The notes under the pieces are model-generated. The model searched no databases. It worked only from the letters and a program-made list of their open reading frames with translations, and was not told where the DNA came from. The translations under genes and the position numbers were made by a program. From contig JACIYI010000010.1 of assembly GCA_014360005.1 (NCBI GenBank), forward strand, positions 1 to 64,000: a stretch of 64,000 nucleotides of DNA, read 5' to 3'. This document shows positions 7,928 through 17,733 of this stretch, piece by piece. The stretch comes from Candidatus Aminicenantota bacterium (GTDB lineage Bacteria; Acidobacteriota; Aminicenantia; Aminicenantales; Saccharicenantaceae). How positions within the stretch are numbered: the first letter of the stretch is position 1; each line of letters begins with the position of its first letter.

Positions 7928-10561
7928 CTATAATCCTTGGGGGTAGAAAAGGGCGTTAAGCAGGAACTTGTAGGTGCCGTGGCTCTGGGCCCGATGCTGC
8001 GCCCGGATGCCAATAAGAGCAATGTGACCCTTTTTCAGCTTGACATCCACGACCGCTGACTTACGCGCTAGGTAATCTTCGCCGAGCAGCCAGCCGCTCA
8101 TCAGAATGCCGTCTTCCGGATAATAGGCCACAACTTTCCTATCCCAGTCAACAGGCGGTGTCCAGGTGTTAAAAGCCAGACTGCCGGAAAAGACAGCCGC
8201 CGCCTCCTTATCAAAACCATATCCTAGAGGGGTGGTGTTCTCCACCTTAAGTTTCAAAATAGATGTCGGGCAGAAGAATTTGGTTCGGTCTACACCGCTC
8301 AGGGCATTCCTTACCGGAGCGCCCAGTTCTCTGCTGGCCAGTTCACTGGCCTGGTTCAGAGTAATGAGCATTCCGCCTTCTTCCACAAAGGCCTTCAGGG
8401 CTTCAATTCCTTCTTTTTCAATGCCACCTTCATACTCAGGCGGGGTGCTGCCGGCACGGAAGAAGCGCGCATATTCTGATCGCTGTCCCGGGCGCCCGCT
8501 CTTAATGATGTCAACATTTTCACTGGCAAAGATAATGACATCAAACCTGGACCTCAGATTCACCTTCTTTTCGGCCACACCTTTAGTTTCTTTGGTTGCT
8601 TTAGCTTTTTTGGCCGGTTTGAAATCATTGTTATGGAGAGTGGTGTAAGTAATTCCCAGGTCGTCCAGCATGTACCTGGTCCAGCCTTCATCCATATTGC
8701 TGCGCCACGACTGGTAGATGGCAATCCGCGGGAATTTGACCGCTGACAGGTTAAGACCGGAGACGTCAGCCAACCCCTGGAGTGGAACAGGCCACCTGGC
8801 CAACAAGTTCTCCAGAACCTTTTTTGTTTCCGGGGAATTCTTGACAATAAAAGTTCCGGCCGGAAGATTAATTCCAGCAGTCTTAATCTCGGCTTTGGCT
8901 CTCCACATCTCAGCTTTATTCTTGAGCAGACCAAAAGCTACGGCATAAGAAGCGTTAAGCCTGGGGTCAAGCGTCAGATAAGCTGCGTCCGGCACAGAGG
9001 ACTTCGGGTATACGACCTGGCTAACCAGGTTGAGCGGCACTTCAAAAGGTTTATCTATCTGTTCGCAACGCACGCCCATCTGCAGCGGCAGAGTCCAGGC
9101 AGCGTTGTCATAGGGCGGAATTGGCGGCCCGCCGGGATACTGCCTGAGGTCCGGATATTTCTGTTTTTCCAGCAGGGCCCAGGCGTAGGCCTTGTAGGGT
9201 TGAGCTAAGAGAACCACAAAAGAACCGGCCGGGAAATACTTTCCGTCGGCTATGAAATCCCTGGCAGCCTGGTGGACTTCTACCCCGCCAAACTGGAGAA
9301 TTTCAATCATTTTCAGAGTGGTTAGATAATCTGGTTGTTCCCTGGAGATGACAAAGGCATAGGGTTGATTCTTCTCCCTGACCTCTATGCTCTGCTTGGC
9401 CATAAGGTAGCTATTAAAAAGGAAATCCTCGCGGTGCAGCCAGGCGGTCTTGAGCAGGCTCTTGGACAGGGTTAACTCGTAATCCACGATGTGGCGCAGC
9501 CGCCACCAGCCACCGGGCCAGGGGTCGATGAAATCCATTCTTTTTTGATAATATTCCTTAGGAACTTCAGTCGGCTCAATGTAGATGGGGCTGGCAATCC
9601 GAACCGAAGCAGCCTCGCTCAGAAGCCCAACCACGTTGTGCAACCAGGAAGTGTCATCGCAGGCCCCGATCCACCAGCCGGTGTAGCTACGACCGTGAAC
9701 TACGCCCTGGTAACCGTGCTTTTGCAGGTCATAAGCCATGTTGATACCGCAGAGGTTAACACTGCGCCAGAGCAGCGGATGGACGGTGGGCAGTGGCGGG
9801 TCCATAAAAGGTGGGACAAATAGCCTGGCCCCGTTGGAACCCATCTGGTGCTCGTCAATGTGAATCTGGGGAAACCAGTCGTGGTAGAGGACTCTGGTGA
9901 CAGCCCTGGTCTCGGCCAGGTTGAACATGAAGAAATCGCGGTTGTTGTCGTGACCGGCATAGGGATGGTACAGCCAGGGCATGTTGCTTCCCTCATATTT
10001 GGTGCCAAGATACTTGCGGTACCAATCAACGACCATCTGGTTGCCGTCAGGATTGATGGTGGGCACCAGCAGCAGGATGACGTCCTGGAGGGCCCGGTTA
10101 ACATCGAAGAAGCCTTTGCCAGTCACCAGGTCATAAGCCAGTTCCAGGGACATCTGGGAGGCGGCGATTTCAGTGGCGTGGAGGCTGCAGGTGATTAACA
10201 GGATGGTTTTGCCCTCCCTGGCCAGCTCCCGGGCCTGGTCTTCGGTCAGACCGCGGGCATCTTTCAGCATCCGGGCGATTTCCCGGTAGCGGTCGAGGTT
10301 TTTCATATTTTCTTCGTCCGTGATAATGGCCATGATCATGTCCCGGCCCTGGGTGGTCTGGCCAATACTGACCACGGTCAGCTTTGGGGATTCCTTATCC
10401 AGCAATTCAAAGTAAGCTTTGATCTGGTTATAATCAGCCAGCTTGCGGTCCTCACCCACCCGATGCCCGAGAAATTTCTCCGGTGGGGTCTGGGCCAGGA
10501 GTGGCAGGGTCAAAATGGCTAGAAGAATAATGATGATCGCCATTTTATTGGTTTTAGGCAT
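7928..10561 (-). CDS. secreted M14-family zinc carboxypeptidase-like metallopeptidase
   Basis: 877 residues from ATG 10561, chosen because GGAGG lies 7 nt before it; an upstream start would place this Shine-Dalgarno inside the coding region. A signal peptide covers residues ~1-24 (hydrophobic core, LLAQ cleavage region). The M14 domain has zinc ligands H128 and E131 (CSLHATEIA), the carboxylate-binding N207-R208 (DNNRDF) and a later His in HIDEHQMG. The second half (~400-877) is a long accessory region with an Asn/Leu-rich domain and a glutamine-amidotransferase-like segment (FVEEGGMLITLNQA), common in large M14 peptidases of this type. Probably periplasmic or outer-surface peptide digestion feeding the amino-acid catabolic genes in this window. 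Confidence 0.88.
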   Translation of the reverse strand: MPKTNKMAIIIILLAILTLPLLAQTPPEKFLGHRVGEDRKLADYNQIKAYFELLDKESPKLTVVSIGQTTQGRDMIMAIITDEENMKNLDRYREIARMLKDARGLTEDQARELAREGKTILLITCSLHATEIAASQMSLELAYDLVTGKGFFDVNRALQDVILLLVPTINPDGNQMVVDWYRKYLGTKYEGSNMPWLYHPYAGHDNNRDFFMFNLAETRAVTRVLYHDWFPQIHIDEHQMGSNGARLFVPPFMDPPLPTVHPLLWRSVNLCGINMAYDLQKHGYQGVVHGRSYTGWWIGACDDTSWLHNVVGLLSEAASVRIASPIYIEPTEVPKEYYQKRMDFIDPWPGGWWRLRHIVDYELTLSKSLLKTAWLHREDFLFNSYLMAKQSIEVREKNQPYAFVISREQPDYLTTLKMIEILQFGGVEVHQAARDFIADGKYFPAGSFVVLLAQPYKAYAWALLEKQKYPDLRQYPGGPPIPPYDNAAWTLPLQMGVRCEQIDKPFEVPLNLVSQVVYPKSSVPDAAYLTLDPRLNASYAVAFGLLKNKAEMWRAKAEIKTAGINLPAGTFIVKNSPETKKVLENLLARWPVPLQGLADVSGLNLSAVKFPRIAIYQSWRSNMDEGWTRYMLDDLGITYTTLHNNDFKPAKKAKATKETKGVAEKKVNLRSRFDVIIFASENVDIIKSGRPGQRSEYARFFRAGSTPPEYEGGIEKEGIEALKAFVEEGGMLITLNQASELASRELGAPVRNALSGVDRTKFFCPTSILKLKVENTTPLGYGFDKEAAAVFSGSLAFNTWTPPVDWDRKVVAYYPEDGILMSGWLLGEDYLARKSAVVDVKLKKGHIALIGIRAQHRAQSHGTYKFLLNALFYPQGL

Positions 10562-10940
10562 TGAAAAACCTCCTTGTCTTAGCATTTATTCTAATCTTTT
10601 TATCACCTCGAAAAATCCCAGTCAATAAAATTTTTTAGGCGGTGGCTTATGGTTGGAATTGGGTAGAGGGGAGACCAGTGGTTGAGTTCTGAGATGAATA
10701 GAGCCAGATGTTTCTTGCGATAGTATAAACCAGGACGGGATATCATTTATATTCAGGACAATCACGGACAATTCTTTATGAGTCGGGAGGATAATCCCGG
10801 GCTGAGGCCTAAAAGGCGTTTTCTCCATTAGCATTCGAGACACCTGATCAGACAACCATGGTAGCCAAGGCCTCGTCTGACAAGGTTTGAGATTGAATCT
10901 TTTTTCGGAATTTTGCTTAAAAGGTGAGGCAGTGGAGCTC
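10562..10940. other. intergenic with a likely promoter for the M14 gene
   Basis: On the minus strand TTGACT (10625-10620) and TAAAAA (10602-10597) are 17 nt apart, about 35 nt upstream of the M14 start. The rest of the gap holds nothing I can name. A 77-codon minus-strand open frame here has no family features and I do not call it. Confidence 0.4.
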
Positions 10941-11630
10941 CTAATGGCGCGACTGGCGCAGGATAATCATCCGCAGCAGCTGGAGAGCAGCCATGGCGGT
11001 GGAAGCCACGTAAGTCATGGCCGCAGCTTTTAACACCGCCCGGGCTCCTTTGAGTTCGGCCGCATTCAGGAAGCCTCGTTCTCTTAAAATGGCCAGGGCC
11101 CGTCTGGAAGCGTCAAATTCCACCGGCAAAGTTATTACCGTGAACAGGACGGCCGCGCTGAACAGTAAAATTCCAATATCCATCAAGACCCTGGTCCCCC
11201 CGCCGCTGAAAATCAGGCCGATGAAAAAGAGGGGAAAAGCCAGGTTGGAGCCGATGCTGGCAATGGGATAGAAGGCGTTGCGCAGCATAAGGAAGGAGTA
11301 CTTCTGGGCATGCTGGATGGCATGGCCGGCTTCATGGGCGGCCACTCCCAGGGCAGCGATGGAGGTGCTGTTATAAACGCTATCTGAAAGCCGCAAAACT
11401 TTTTTCCTGGGATCATAATGATCAGTCAGGTGACCGGGCACCCGCTCCAGGCTTACCTCACTGGCCGGGCTGTATCTTAAAATCTCAGCAACGGCCTGAG
11501 CCGCAGTCAGTCTGGAAGCGGAAGAAATCTGGCTGTAACGAGAAAAGGTTGATTTCACCCGGCTCTGGGCGTAAAAGGCAAAAATTAGGGCCGGGATAAG
11601 CAGCCAGAAAGTATAATCAAAATAAAACAT
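10941..11630 (-). CDS. YugP-like neutral zinc metallopeptidase, membrane-anchored
   Basis: 229 residues, the family's usual length. An N-terminal TM helix (FWLLIPALIFAFYAQSRV) is followed by the zinc-binding HExxH motif (H99-E100-x-x-H103 in AAHEAGHAIQHA) and two or three further TM helices (~115-165, ~200-222). Membrane-bound neutral zinc proteases of this family occur widely; their substrates are unknown. Shine-Dalgarno GGAGG lies just before ATG 11630. It stands alone between the M14 and ACT genes on the same strand. Confidence 0.88.
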   Translation of the reverse strand: MFYFDYTFWLLIPALIFAFYAQSRVKSTFSRYSQISSASRLTAAQAVAEILRYSPASEVSLERVPGHLTDHYDPRKKVLRLSDSVYNSTSIAALGVAAHEAGHAIQHAQKYSFLMLRNAFYPIASIGSNLAFPLFFIGLIFSGGGTRVLMDIGILLFSAAVLFTVITLPVEFDASRRALAILRERGFLNAAELKGARAVLKAAAMTYVASTAMAALQLLRMIILRQSRH

Positions 11631-11698
11631 CGTGCATCCTCCGGAATAATTTATTGTAGCTTAAAATTGGGATTTGTAAACCGGTCCGCCTGGCAGCG

Positions 11699-12100
11699 TC
11701 AGCCGGTTTGGCCCCAGCCTTCCAGCACCTTTATGGCCCCGTCAATGTTAGAGACATCAATAATAACCGAGACCTTGTCGCCGGTCTGGCTCAGCGTACC
11801 GTAGCAGTACTCGATGTTTATTCCTTCGTCGCCGATTCTGGTAGCCACTTCTCCCAGGACCCCGGGCCTGTTCTCCAGGTGCACCAGCAGGACATCGCGC
11901 ATGTCGGTGGTATAGTTGAGCTTGTTAAGTACTTTTATCGCTTTATTCAGGTTTTTTGTATAGATTTTAGCTGAATCCTGGAAGACGCCTATGGCTTCAA
12001 CGTTTATTTCATTCTCAGCCAGCTGGCACAGAAGCTCGCCCAGAACTGAGGGTTTATTTTCCAGAAGGACGAAAATTTCAGTAACTCTTTCAAATTCCAT
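11699..12100 (-). CDS. tandem ACT-domain protein (amino-acid sensing regulator)
   Basis: 133 residues made of two ACT domains (~1-65: EIFVLLENKPSVLGELLCQL; ~68-133: DVLLVHLENRPGVLGEVATR). The PSVLGE and RPGVLGE turns are ligand-site features of ACT domains. There is no catalytic domain, so it is probably an allosteric partner or amino-acid sensor. Of two adjacent ATGs I chose 12100, because GGAGG is 5 nt away from it but only 2 nt from ATG 12103. A perfect 9-bp inverted repeat lies right upstream of the Shine-Dalgarno. Confidence 0.85.
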   Translation of the reverse strand: MEFERVTEIFVLLENKPSVLGELLCQLAENEINVEAIGVFQDSAKIYTKNLNKAIKVLNKLNYTTDMRDVLLVHLENRPGVLGEVATRIGDEGINIEYCYGTLSQTGDKVSVIIDVSNIDGAIKVLEGWGQTG

Positions 12101-12114
12101 CATAACCTCCTGAA

Positions 12115-12138
12115 GCCATTTATTACCCCATAAATGGC
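12115..12138 (-). promoter_or_regulatory. 9-bp inverted repeat next to the ACT gene ribosome site
   Basis: GCCATTTAT and ATAAATGGC flank a 6-nt loop, ending about 8 nt before the GGAGG of the ACT gene. It could be a protein operator or an RNA hairpin that gates translation. No T-run follows it, so it is not an intrinsic terminator. Confidence 0.5.
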
Positions 12139-12500
12139 CTGCTCTTTATATTATATTTAAACCAAAGCCCTTAAGTTTGCAACAGAATTCTTTCCGGCTA
12201 CTTCCAGCTTATTCTCCGGTTTATTGATTTTTAAGGCTCCTCCAAAGCGGCAACTCGAGGCCAGCCTGGGGTCGGGGCCGCCTAGCAGGTTTTTATAAGA
12301 TTAACTTTCGCTTATTGGGTTATTTTTCTGCCGGAATAAAAGGGAGTAATTTCAATCAGCCACTTACTACAAGCTACTACCAGTACAAATTCTAACCGAA
12401 AGCCATAAAGCAAAGACATAATTTGTCCTTAGCTCATTCAGCAGTAATTCCGCCAGACGGGCCTGAAAAAAATAGGAAAAATGTAGGGTGTCCCGATTTT
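12139..12500. other. intergenic, no gene seen
   Basis: A+T-rich spacer between the ACT gene and the end of the FAD oxidoreductase gene, both on the minus strand. Nothing recognisable beyond the inverted repeat at its left edge. Confidence 0.45.
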
Positions 12501-13919
12501 TTAATCGAAGATTTTGCCGGGGTTGAGGAGTCCCTGGGGGTCGAGGGCCTGTTTTATCTTTTTCATGAGCTCGATCTGAGTCGGTTCCAGGGACAGCGGC
12601 AGGTATTTTTTCTTATAGAGGCCAATGCCATGCTCGCCAGATATAACGCCACCCCGGCTGGCAGCATCCCGGAATAGCTCCTGCCTGGCCGCTTCCAGCC
12701 TGTCCTGGATTTCCTCCAGATTAAGCGGGACCATCTGCCCGTTCTCATACCTGGCTTTCATCAGATGGGAATGAACGTTGCCGTCGCCAGCATGGCCGAA
12801 AACCGGCAGCCACAGGTCATACTCCCTGGCCACTTCCTGAATTTTCCTGACATGCCCGGGAATCTCAGAACGTGGGACGCAGATGTCCAGGATGTCCACC
12901 GTCTCCTTCTTGATGGCTTCGTAAATTTCGGAACGTATTTTTAGCACCTCGGCTTGCTTGGCCGGAGTATCGGCCACGAAAACATCAAGGGCTCCGTTCT
13001 CCAGCACCACATCGGCAATCTGGTCGGTCAGCCGGCTGAGGTCGTCTTCCGAAGGGGAATCGACGATGACCATCAGGTGAACCTCTCCCTGGTGTGTAGG
13101 CCAGTTAAGGTTCAGGTGGCGCTCACTCAGGCTGATGACGTCCAGCCCGACGAACTCCACAGCCATGGGCATGATGCCCCGCTCAAAAATCAGCGGCACA
13201 TTGTCTATGGCTTGTTCGATGCTGTTAAAAGGAATGACCATCGTCCGCAGGTAAGTCGGCCGGCTCATTACCTGGACGATGGCCCGGGTTATGACCCCCA
13301 GGGTGCCTTCTGAGCCGATAAACAGGTTGACCAGGTTGTAGCCGGTGGAATTTTTGATCAATTTACCGCCCGGGTGAATGACCTGACCGTCAGCCAGGAC
13401 CACTTCCAGCCCGCGAATATAATTCCTGATGCTGCCGTACTTGACCGCCCGACTGCCGCCGGCATTGGTGGCAATCATGCCGCCGAACATGGCTCCCTCA
13501 TCCCCGGGATGAGGCGGGAAATAGAAGCCTTCCCTTTCCACCGCCTGGATGAACTCACCCAGAGTTAGGCCGGCTTCCACCACTGCCAGCTGATTCTTGC
13601 GGTCGAGTGCCAGAAACCTGTTCATCCGCTGCATCGACAGGACCAGGCCACCTTGAACCGGGACACAACCGCCGGCCAGACCTGTTCCCCCGCCCCGCGG
13701 GGTGACCGGAATTTTGTGCTCGCCGGCCAGCTTCAGGATGGCCGAGACTTCTTCGGTGCTGCCCGGCCGAACTACCACCTCCGGAGCGCAGTCGGGCCAG
13801 TGGCTGACGTATTCATCGTAGGTATAACCGCAGACTTCGTCCCGGCAGCTGAGAACGTTATTTTCCCCGCAAATGGCTACCAGTTCTTTAATTATTGCCT
13901 GGTCAATTTTTCCATACAT
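12501..13919 (-). CDS. FAD-binding 2-hydroxyacid oxidoreductase, GlcD/D-lactate dehydrogenase type
   Basis: 472 residues, the usual length of GlcD-like flavoproteins. The N-terminal PCMH-type FAD domain (~40-220) has PRGGGTGLAGGCVP and PHPGDEGAMFGGMIATNAGGSRAVKYG. The C-terminal FAD-linked oxidase domain includes PVFGHAGDGNVHSHL (metal/substrate site) and the final GVISGEHGIGLYKKKYL. It oxidises glycolate, D-lactate or a related 2-hydroxy acid, passing electrons to quinone or an Fe-S partner. No GlcE/GlcF-like Fe-S subunit adjoins it, so it may be a stand-alone enzyme. The exact substrate cannot be read from sequence. Confidence 0.88.
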   Translation of the reverse strand: MYGKIDQAIIKELVAICGENNVLSCRDEVCGYTYDEYVSHWPDCAPEVVVRPGSTEEVSAILKLAGEHKIPVTPRGGGTGLAGGCVPVQGGLVLSMQRMNRFLALDRKNQLAVVEAGLTLGEFIQAVEREGFYFPPHPGDEGAMFGGMIATNAGGSRAVKYGSIRNYIRGLEVVLADGQVIHPGGKLIKNSTGYNLVNLFIGSEGTLGVITRAIVQVMSRPTYLRTMVIPFNSIEQAIDNVPLIFERGIMPMAVEFVGLDVISLSERHLNLNWPTHQGEVHLMVIVDSPSEDDLSRLTDQIADVVLENGALDVFVADTPAKQAEVLKIRSEIYEAIKKETVDILDICVPRSEIPGHVRKIQEVAREYDLWLPVFGHAGDGNVHSHLMKARYENGQMVPLNLEEIQDRLEAARQELFRDAASRGGVISGEHGIGLYKKKYLPLSLEPTQIELMKKIKQALDPQGLLNPGKIFD

Positions 13920-14174
13920 GGCCAGCCTCTCCCAAAGTTTCTGAAGTCATGAATGAAGGCTATTATTATAGCCTTTCGCTTTCAACTTAAGCCGGCAAAA
14001 ATTAAAATCTGACGATCCTTGAGACCTGATTTATAACCCATAAGCAAAGCATGACTGCACCACTGACCGCCCCAGTCACTCTATAGCCAAGATCCGCGGT
14101 CGGCCGGGCCAAATCGACCGTAGCTTCTCCTGCCGCAACCCGACCCGAATCAAGGGCCGGCCAGGACCCGAACA

Positions 14175-15998
14175 TCATAACAGTGACTTAACCGCTTTGA
14201 CGATAGCCGCAGCATCTATTTCATACCTGGCCAGCAGCTCCTGGGGCTTACCGGAGCGTGGCAGTTCCCGCACACACAAGTGTTTCCAGTATTTCTTTTC
14301 CGGAAGAACCAGGGCCACCGCCGTCCCCAACCCGCCCTGTTCGAAATGATCCTCAGCCACCACTACCCGACCACCGGTCTCGGCTACCGACCTGGTGATG
14401 GTTTCCCGGTCAATAGGCTTGACCGAATAAGCATCTAAAATCCTGATATTTATTCCTTCTGCCTTTAATTGTTCATAAGCCTTGAGGGCCTCGTGGACGG
14501 TGATACCGGCTCCGATGACCGTGACTGCGTCCCTCTCACTCTGCCGCAACACCTTGGCCCCGCCGGGAGGAAATTCTTCGGTCGGCGAATAAAGTATGGG
14601 CGTGGCCGGTCGGGTGGTCCGGATATAAACCAGTCCTTTGTACTTGGCCGCTTCCCTGACGCACTTTTCGGCGCAGACTGCATCCGACGGATAAAACACC
14701 AGACAGTCAGGAATCGGCAGGAACATTCCCAGGTCTTCCAGGCCCATCTGCGACGGACCATCCTCACCGATGCTGACCCCAACATGGGAACCGCAGAATT
14801 TGAGGTTGGAGAAAGAATAAGCCGCCATCCTGATCTGGTCATGGGCTCTCGTCAGAAAAGCCGCGAAGGTTGCTACAAAGGGCAGAAAACCTTTGGCCGC
14901 CAGCCCCATGGCCAGGCCCACCATGTTCTGCTCGGCGATGTAGGATTGGAAGGAACGTCCGGGAAAGGCAGCAAAAAACCGGTCGGCATAGGTTGAATTC
15001 TTCACGTCGCCATCCACCACTACCACCCGGTTATTAATCCGGCCCAGCTTTTCCAGGGCCAGACCGTAGGCCAGCCGGGTGGCGGTTTTCTCCTTATAAT
15101 CAGGCAGCGGGAGGTCAACCGAGTCAGTCCACCGCGGAGCTTTTACCCGCTCACGGCTTCTGACGTATTTTCTGGTTTCTATTTCAGGCATCGGCCCCAG
15201 CTCGGCCAGGGCTTTTTCCAGTTCTTCCGGTTTAAGGGGTTTGCCGTGCCAGCCGTTCTTATCTTCGATGAAAGAAACGCCTTTACCCTTTATCGTCCGG
15301 GCCAGGATTACTTTCGGCCTGCTGCTTTTCCTGGCGGCAGCCAGGGCCTCTAGAATCTTTTCGATCCGGTGTCCCTCAACTTGATAGACTTCCCAGCCGA
15401 AGGCCTTGAATTTTCTGGCGTAGGCCCCGAGATCGTGCTGGTGCATGGTAGGGTCTGATTGTCCCAGCCGGTTTATATCGACAATAGCCACCAGGTTTCC
15501 GAGCTGTAATTCCCGCCCGGCGTTGGCCGCTTCCCAGACCGCTCCCTCGGCACACTCGCCGTCGCCCATCAGCACGAAGGTTCGGGCTTTGACCCGGGCC
15601 AGCTTCTGAGCCAGAGCCAGGCCCACGCCCACTGACAGGCCCTGCCCCAGCGAACCGGTGGCCGCTTTTACCCAGGGGATCCGCGGCGTCGGATGACCTT
15701 CAAGGTCGCTGCTGATTTTCCGCAAATCCAGGAGCGACTCAATCGGAATAAGGCCGGCCTCAGCGTAAGCGGCCCACAGAATGGGCGCGGCATGACCCTT
15801 GGACAGGACGAATTCATCATTCTCCCAGGCGAACGGGTCCTTAGGGTTATAGCGCATTTCGTGGAAAAAAAGACAGGCCATGATTTCGGCCGAAGACAGG
15901 CAGGTGGTCGGATGGCCAGAGCCGGCGGCCGTGGTCATTTTTAACGAATGGATTCTCAGACGCTTGGCTATTTTTTCCAGGGCGGAGATGGATGGCAT
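14175..15998 (-). CDS. tkt: transketolase, full-length single chain
   Basis: 607 residues, combining the TPP domain, pyrimidine domain and C-terminal domain that many related anaerobes split into two genes. TPP/Mg motif is GDGECAEGAVWEAANAG with IVDINRLGQSD. The N-terminal KMTTAAGSGHPTTCLSSAE and FVLSKGHAAP are typical. The pyrimidine domain has the catalytic Glu in IAEQNMVGLAMG, and the C-terminal domain begins near VTVIGAGITVHEA. It interconverts sugar phosphates in the non-oxidative pentose phosphate pathway. GGGAG lies upstream of ATG 15998. The shorter length and motifs are closest to the archaeal/Clostridium-like and animal-like transketolases rather than the ~660-residue E. coli form. 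Confidence 0.92.
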   Translation of the reverse strand: MPSISALEKIAKRLRIHSLKMTTAAGSGHPTTCLSSAEIMACLFFHEMRYNPKDPFAWENDEFVLSKGHAAPILWAAYAEAGLIPIESLLDLRKISSDLEGHPTPRIPWVKAATGSLGQGLSVGVGLALAQKLARVKARTFVLMGDGECAEGAVWEAANAGRELQLGNLVAIVDINRLGQSDPTMHQHDLGAYARKFKAFGWEVYQVEGHRIEKILEALAAARKSSRPKVILARTIKGKGVSFIEDKNGWHGKPLKPEELEKALAELGPMPEIETRKYVRSRERVKAPRWTDSVDLPLPDYKEKTATRLAYGLALEKLGRINNRVVVVDGDVKNSTYADRFFAAFPGRSFQSYIAEQNMVGLAMGLAAKGFLPFVATFAAFLTRAHDQIRMAAYSFSNLKFCGSHVGVSIGEDGPSQMGLEDLGMFLPIPDCLVFYPSDAVCAEKCVREAAKYKGLVYIRTTRPATPILYSPTEEFPPGGAKVLRQSERDAVTVIGAGITVHEALKAYEQLKAEGINIRILDAYSVKPIDRETITRSVAETGGRVVVAEDHFEQGGLGTAVALVLPEKKYWKHLCVRELPRSGKPQELLARYEIDAAAIVKAVKSLL

Positions 15999-16207
15999 AA
16001 ATCAACTCCCTTTAAATTTTAGCTTTCATTATATTAATTCAGACCGCAACTCTCAAGGTAATTCGCAGTTAAGAATATAAATTTTTTGCCGATCAACCCC
16101 CGCAGGTCTTTGGCGATGGGTCCTGTTCTGAAAATTGATGAATCAAGAAAGTATTAAAGTATTCAAGCGGCTTTAATGATCGTCTGGCGGAAAAGGCTCC
16201 ACTTCTT

Positions 16208-17008
16208 CTATTCACCCATCTTAGCCAGCAGGCCCCTGGCCCTGACCTGCTTGAACATCCGGAAGAAGAAAAACAGAGCCAGTAACAGATAAAAAAAGTC
16301 GAGCCCGAAAGCTTTCAACAGCTGTCCGGCCGGAAAGGTCCGGCCGAAGATGATATCTCTCATGCCCTCGAAGACATAGGAAGCCGGAATCACCAGGGCC
16401 AGCTTCTGCAGGAATTTCGGCAAAACCGAGACCGGGTAGAAAACGGCGGAAATCGGCTGGAATAAGAAGGCTACTCCCCAGGCCAGGACTTCAGCCTGCT
16501 GTCCGAACCGCAGGATAAGACCGGTGGTCAGGATGCCGATGGCCCAGCCCAGGATGACCAGGCAGAGCATGAAGGGCAGAAGATATAAGCCGATAATGAA
16601 CAGGTTGAAGGAATAAAGAACCCAGGCCAGCAGGGCACTGATCAGAAAAACCACCACCACCTTGAAGACCGCTACCAGCATCAACGACACCAGGTACTCA
16701 CCAATGGTCAGCGGGCTGACAAACAGGTTGAGGAAATTGCGGGCCCAGACTTCTTCCAGGAAGGAAACCGAAATCCCCTGCTGCGACCGGAAAAGTATAT
16801 CCCAGAGAATCAGAGCCCCCAGGAAAATACCCAGGAAATTTGGAGTAGATTTCCCTTCGGCCGACAGCCTGGTTATGTAAAGGCTGACAAAACCCCAGAC
16901 CAGGAGGTCCAGAAGCGGCCAGTAGAAGATTTCCACCAGCCTGGTCAGGCTGTGACGGTAAAGGTAAATGTGCCGGAGGAACATGGCTGAGACCCGGTGC
17001 AGTTTCAT
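16208..17008 (-). CDS. ABC-2 type transporter permease
   Basis: 266 residues with six TM helices, the ABC2_membrane layout (for example LLDLLVWGFVSLYI, VFKVVVVFLISALLAWVLYSF and FGLDFFYLLLALFFFF). Start at ATG 17008 gives a 4-base ATGA overlap with the ATPase stop and a GGGAGG 7-8 nt upstream. With the ATPase it makes a simple exporter. The AWGVAFLFQPISAVFYPVSVLP segment is the conserved family motif. Substrate unknown. Confidence 0.85.
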   Translation of the reverse strand: MKLHRVSAMFLRHIYLYRHSLTRLVEIFYWPLLDLLVWGFVSLYITRLSAEGKSTPNFLGIFLGALILWDILFRSQQGISVSFLEEVWARNFLNLFVSPLTIGEYLVSLMLVAVFKVVVVFLISALLAWVLYSFNLFIIGLYLLPFMLCLVILGWAIGILTTGLILRFGQQAEVLAWGVAFLFQPISAVFYPVSVLPKFLQKLALVIPASYVFEGMRDIIFGRTFPAGQLLKAFGLDFFYLLLALFFFFRMFKQVRARGLLAKMGE

Positions 17009-17733
17009 GGCCACACCTCCCGGGCCACTTTCAAGAATACATCTTCCAGGTCCTCACCCCGGAACCGGGCTACCAGGTCGTCGGGCGTTCCCCGGGCGAT
17101 GATTTCGCCGTGATGCAGGAAAAGCAGCCGGTCGGAAATCTGCTCCATTTCCTGCATGTTATGGGAAGTATAAAGAATGGCCATTTTTTTGGTTCGTTTC
17201 ATTTCCAGAAGGTAGCTGCGGGTGCGGTCGGCAATATCCGGGTCCAGGCTGGCTGTGGGTTCATCCAGGAGAAGTATTTCTGGCTGGTTGATAAAGGCTT
17301 TGGCCAGGTTCAACCTGGTCATCTGACCTGAAGACAGCGTCCGGACCGGCCGGTCGGCCACCTCTTTGAGTTCGAATTGCTCAATCAACAGGTCGATTCT
17401 GGCTCGGGCTTTTCTAACTCCATAGAGCCTGGCAAAAACAATCAGTGATTCTCTTAGAGTCAGAGAATAGGGCATGGCCACGTAGGTTGAGGAAAAATTC
17501 ATCCGGCCCAGAATCTTTTCTCTCTGCCTGGACTTTAAGGGATTCAACCCGAAGATTTTTATTTCGCCCGAGGTGGGAGAGGTCAGCCCCAGCAGCATGT
17601 GAATTATGGTCGTTTTGCCGGCCCCGTTGGGACCGAGTAGTCCTAGAATTTCTCCTGGATAAAGTTCAAAAGAAACGTTCTTTACTGCTTGAAAGGAATT
17701 AAAAGATTTATATAATTTTTTTACTTCAAGCAA
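17005..17733 (-). CDS. ABC transporter ATP-binding protein
   Basis: About 242 residues if it starts at the TTG at 17733 (LLEVKKLYKSFN), which matches the usual N-terminus of the family; the frame is open up to 17817 and no ATG fits well. A GAGGGG sequence about 13 nt upstream is the best ribosome site. Walker A is GPNGAGKTT, signature LSSGQMTRLN, Walker B EILLLDEPTASLD, switch His in YTSHNM. Overlaps the permease start by 4 bases. The pair should export an unknown compound. Confidence 0.85.
   Translation of the reverse strand: MLEVKKLYKSFNSFQAVKNVSFELYPGEILGLLGPNGAGKTTIIHMLLGLTSPTSGEIKIFGLNPLKSRQREKILGRMNFSSTYVAMPYSLTLRESLIVFARLYGVRKARARIDLLIEQFELKEVADRPVRTLSSGQMTRLNLAKAFINQPEILLLDEPTASLDPDIADRTRSYLLEMKRTKKMAILYTSHNMQEMEQISDRLLFLHHGEIIARGTPDDLVARFRGEDLEDVFLKVAREVWP

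Noticed and set aside
10622..10855. 77-codon minus-strand open frame upstream of the M14 gene
   Set aside because: No Shine-Dalgarno, no family features, and it overlaps the likely M14 promoter.
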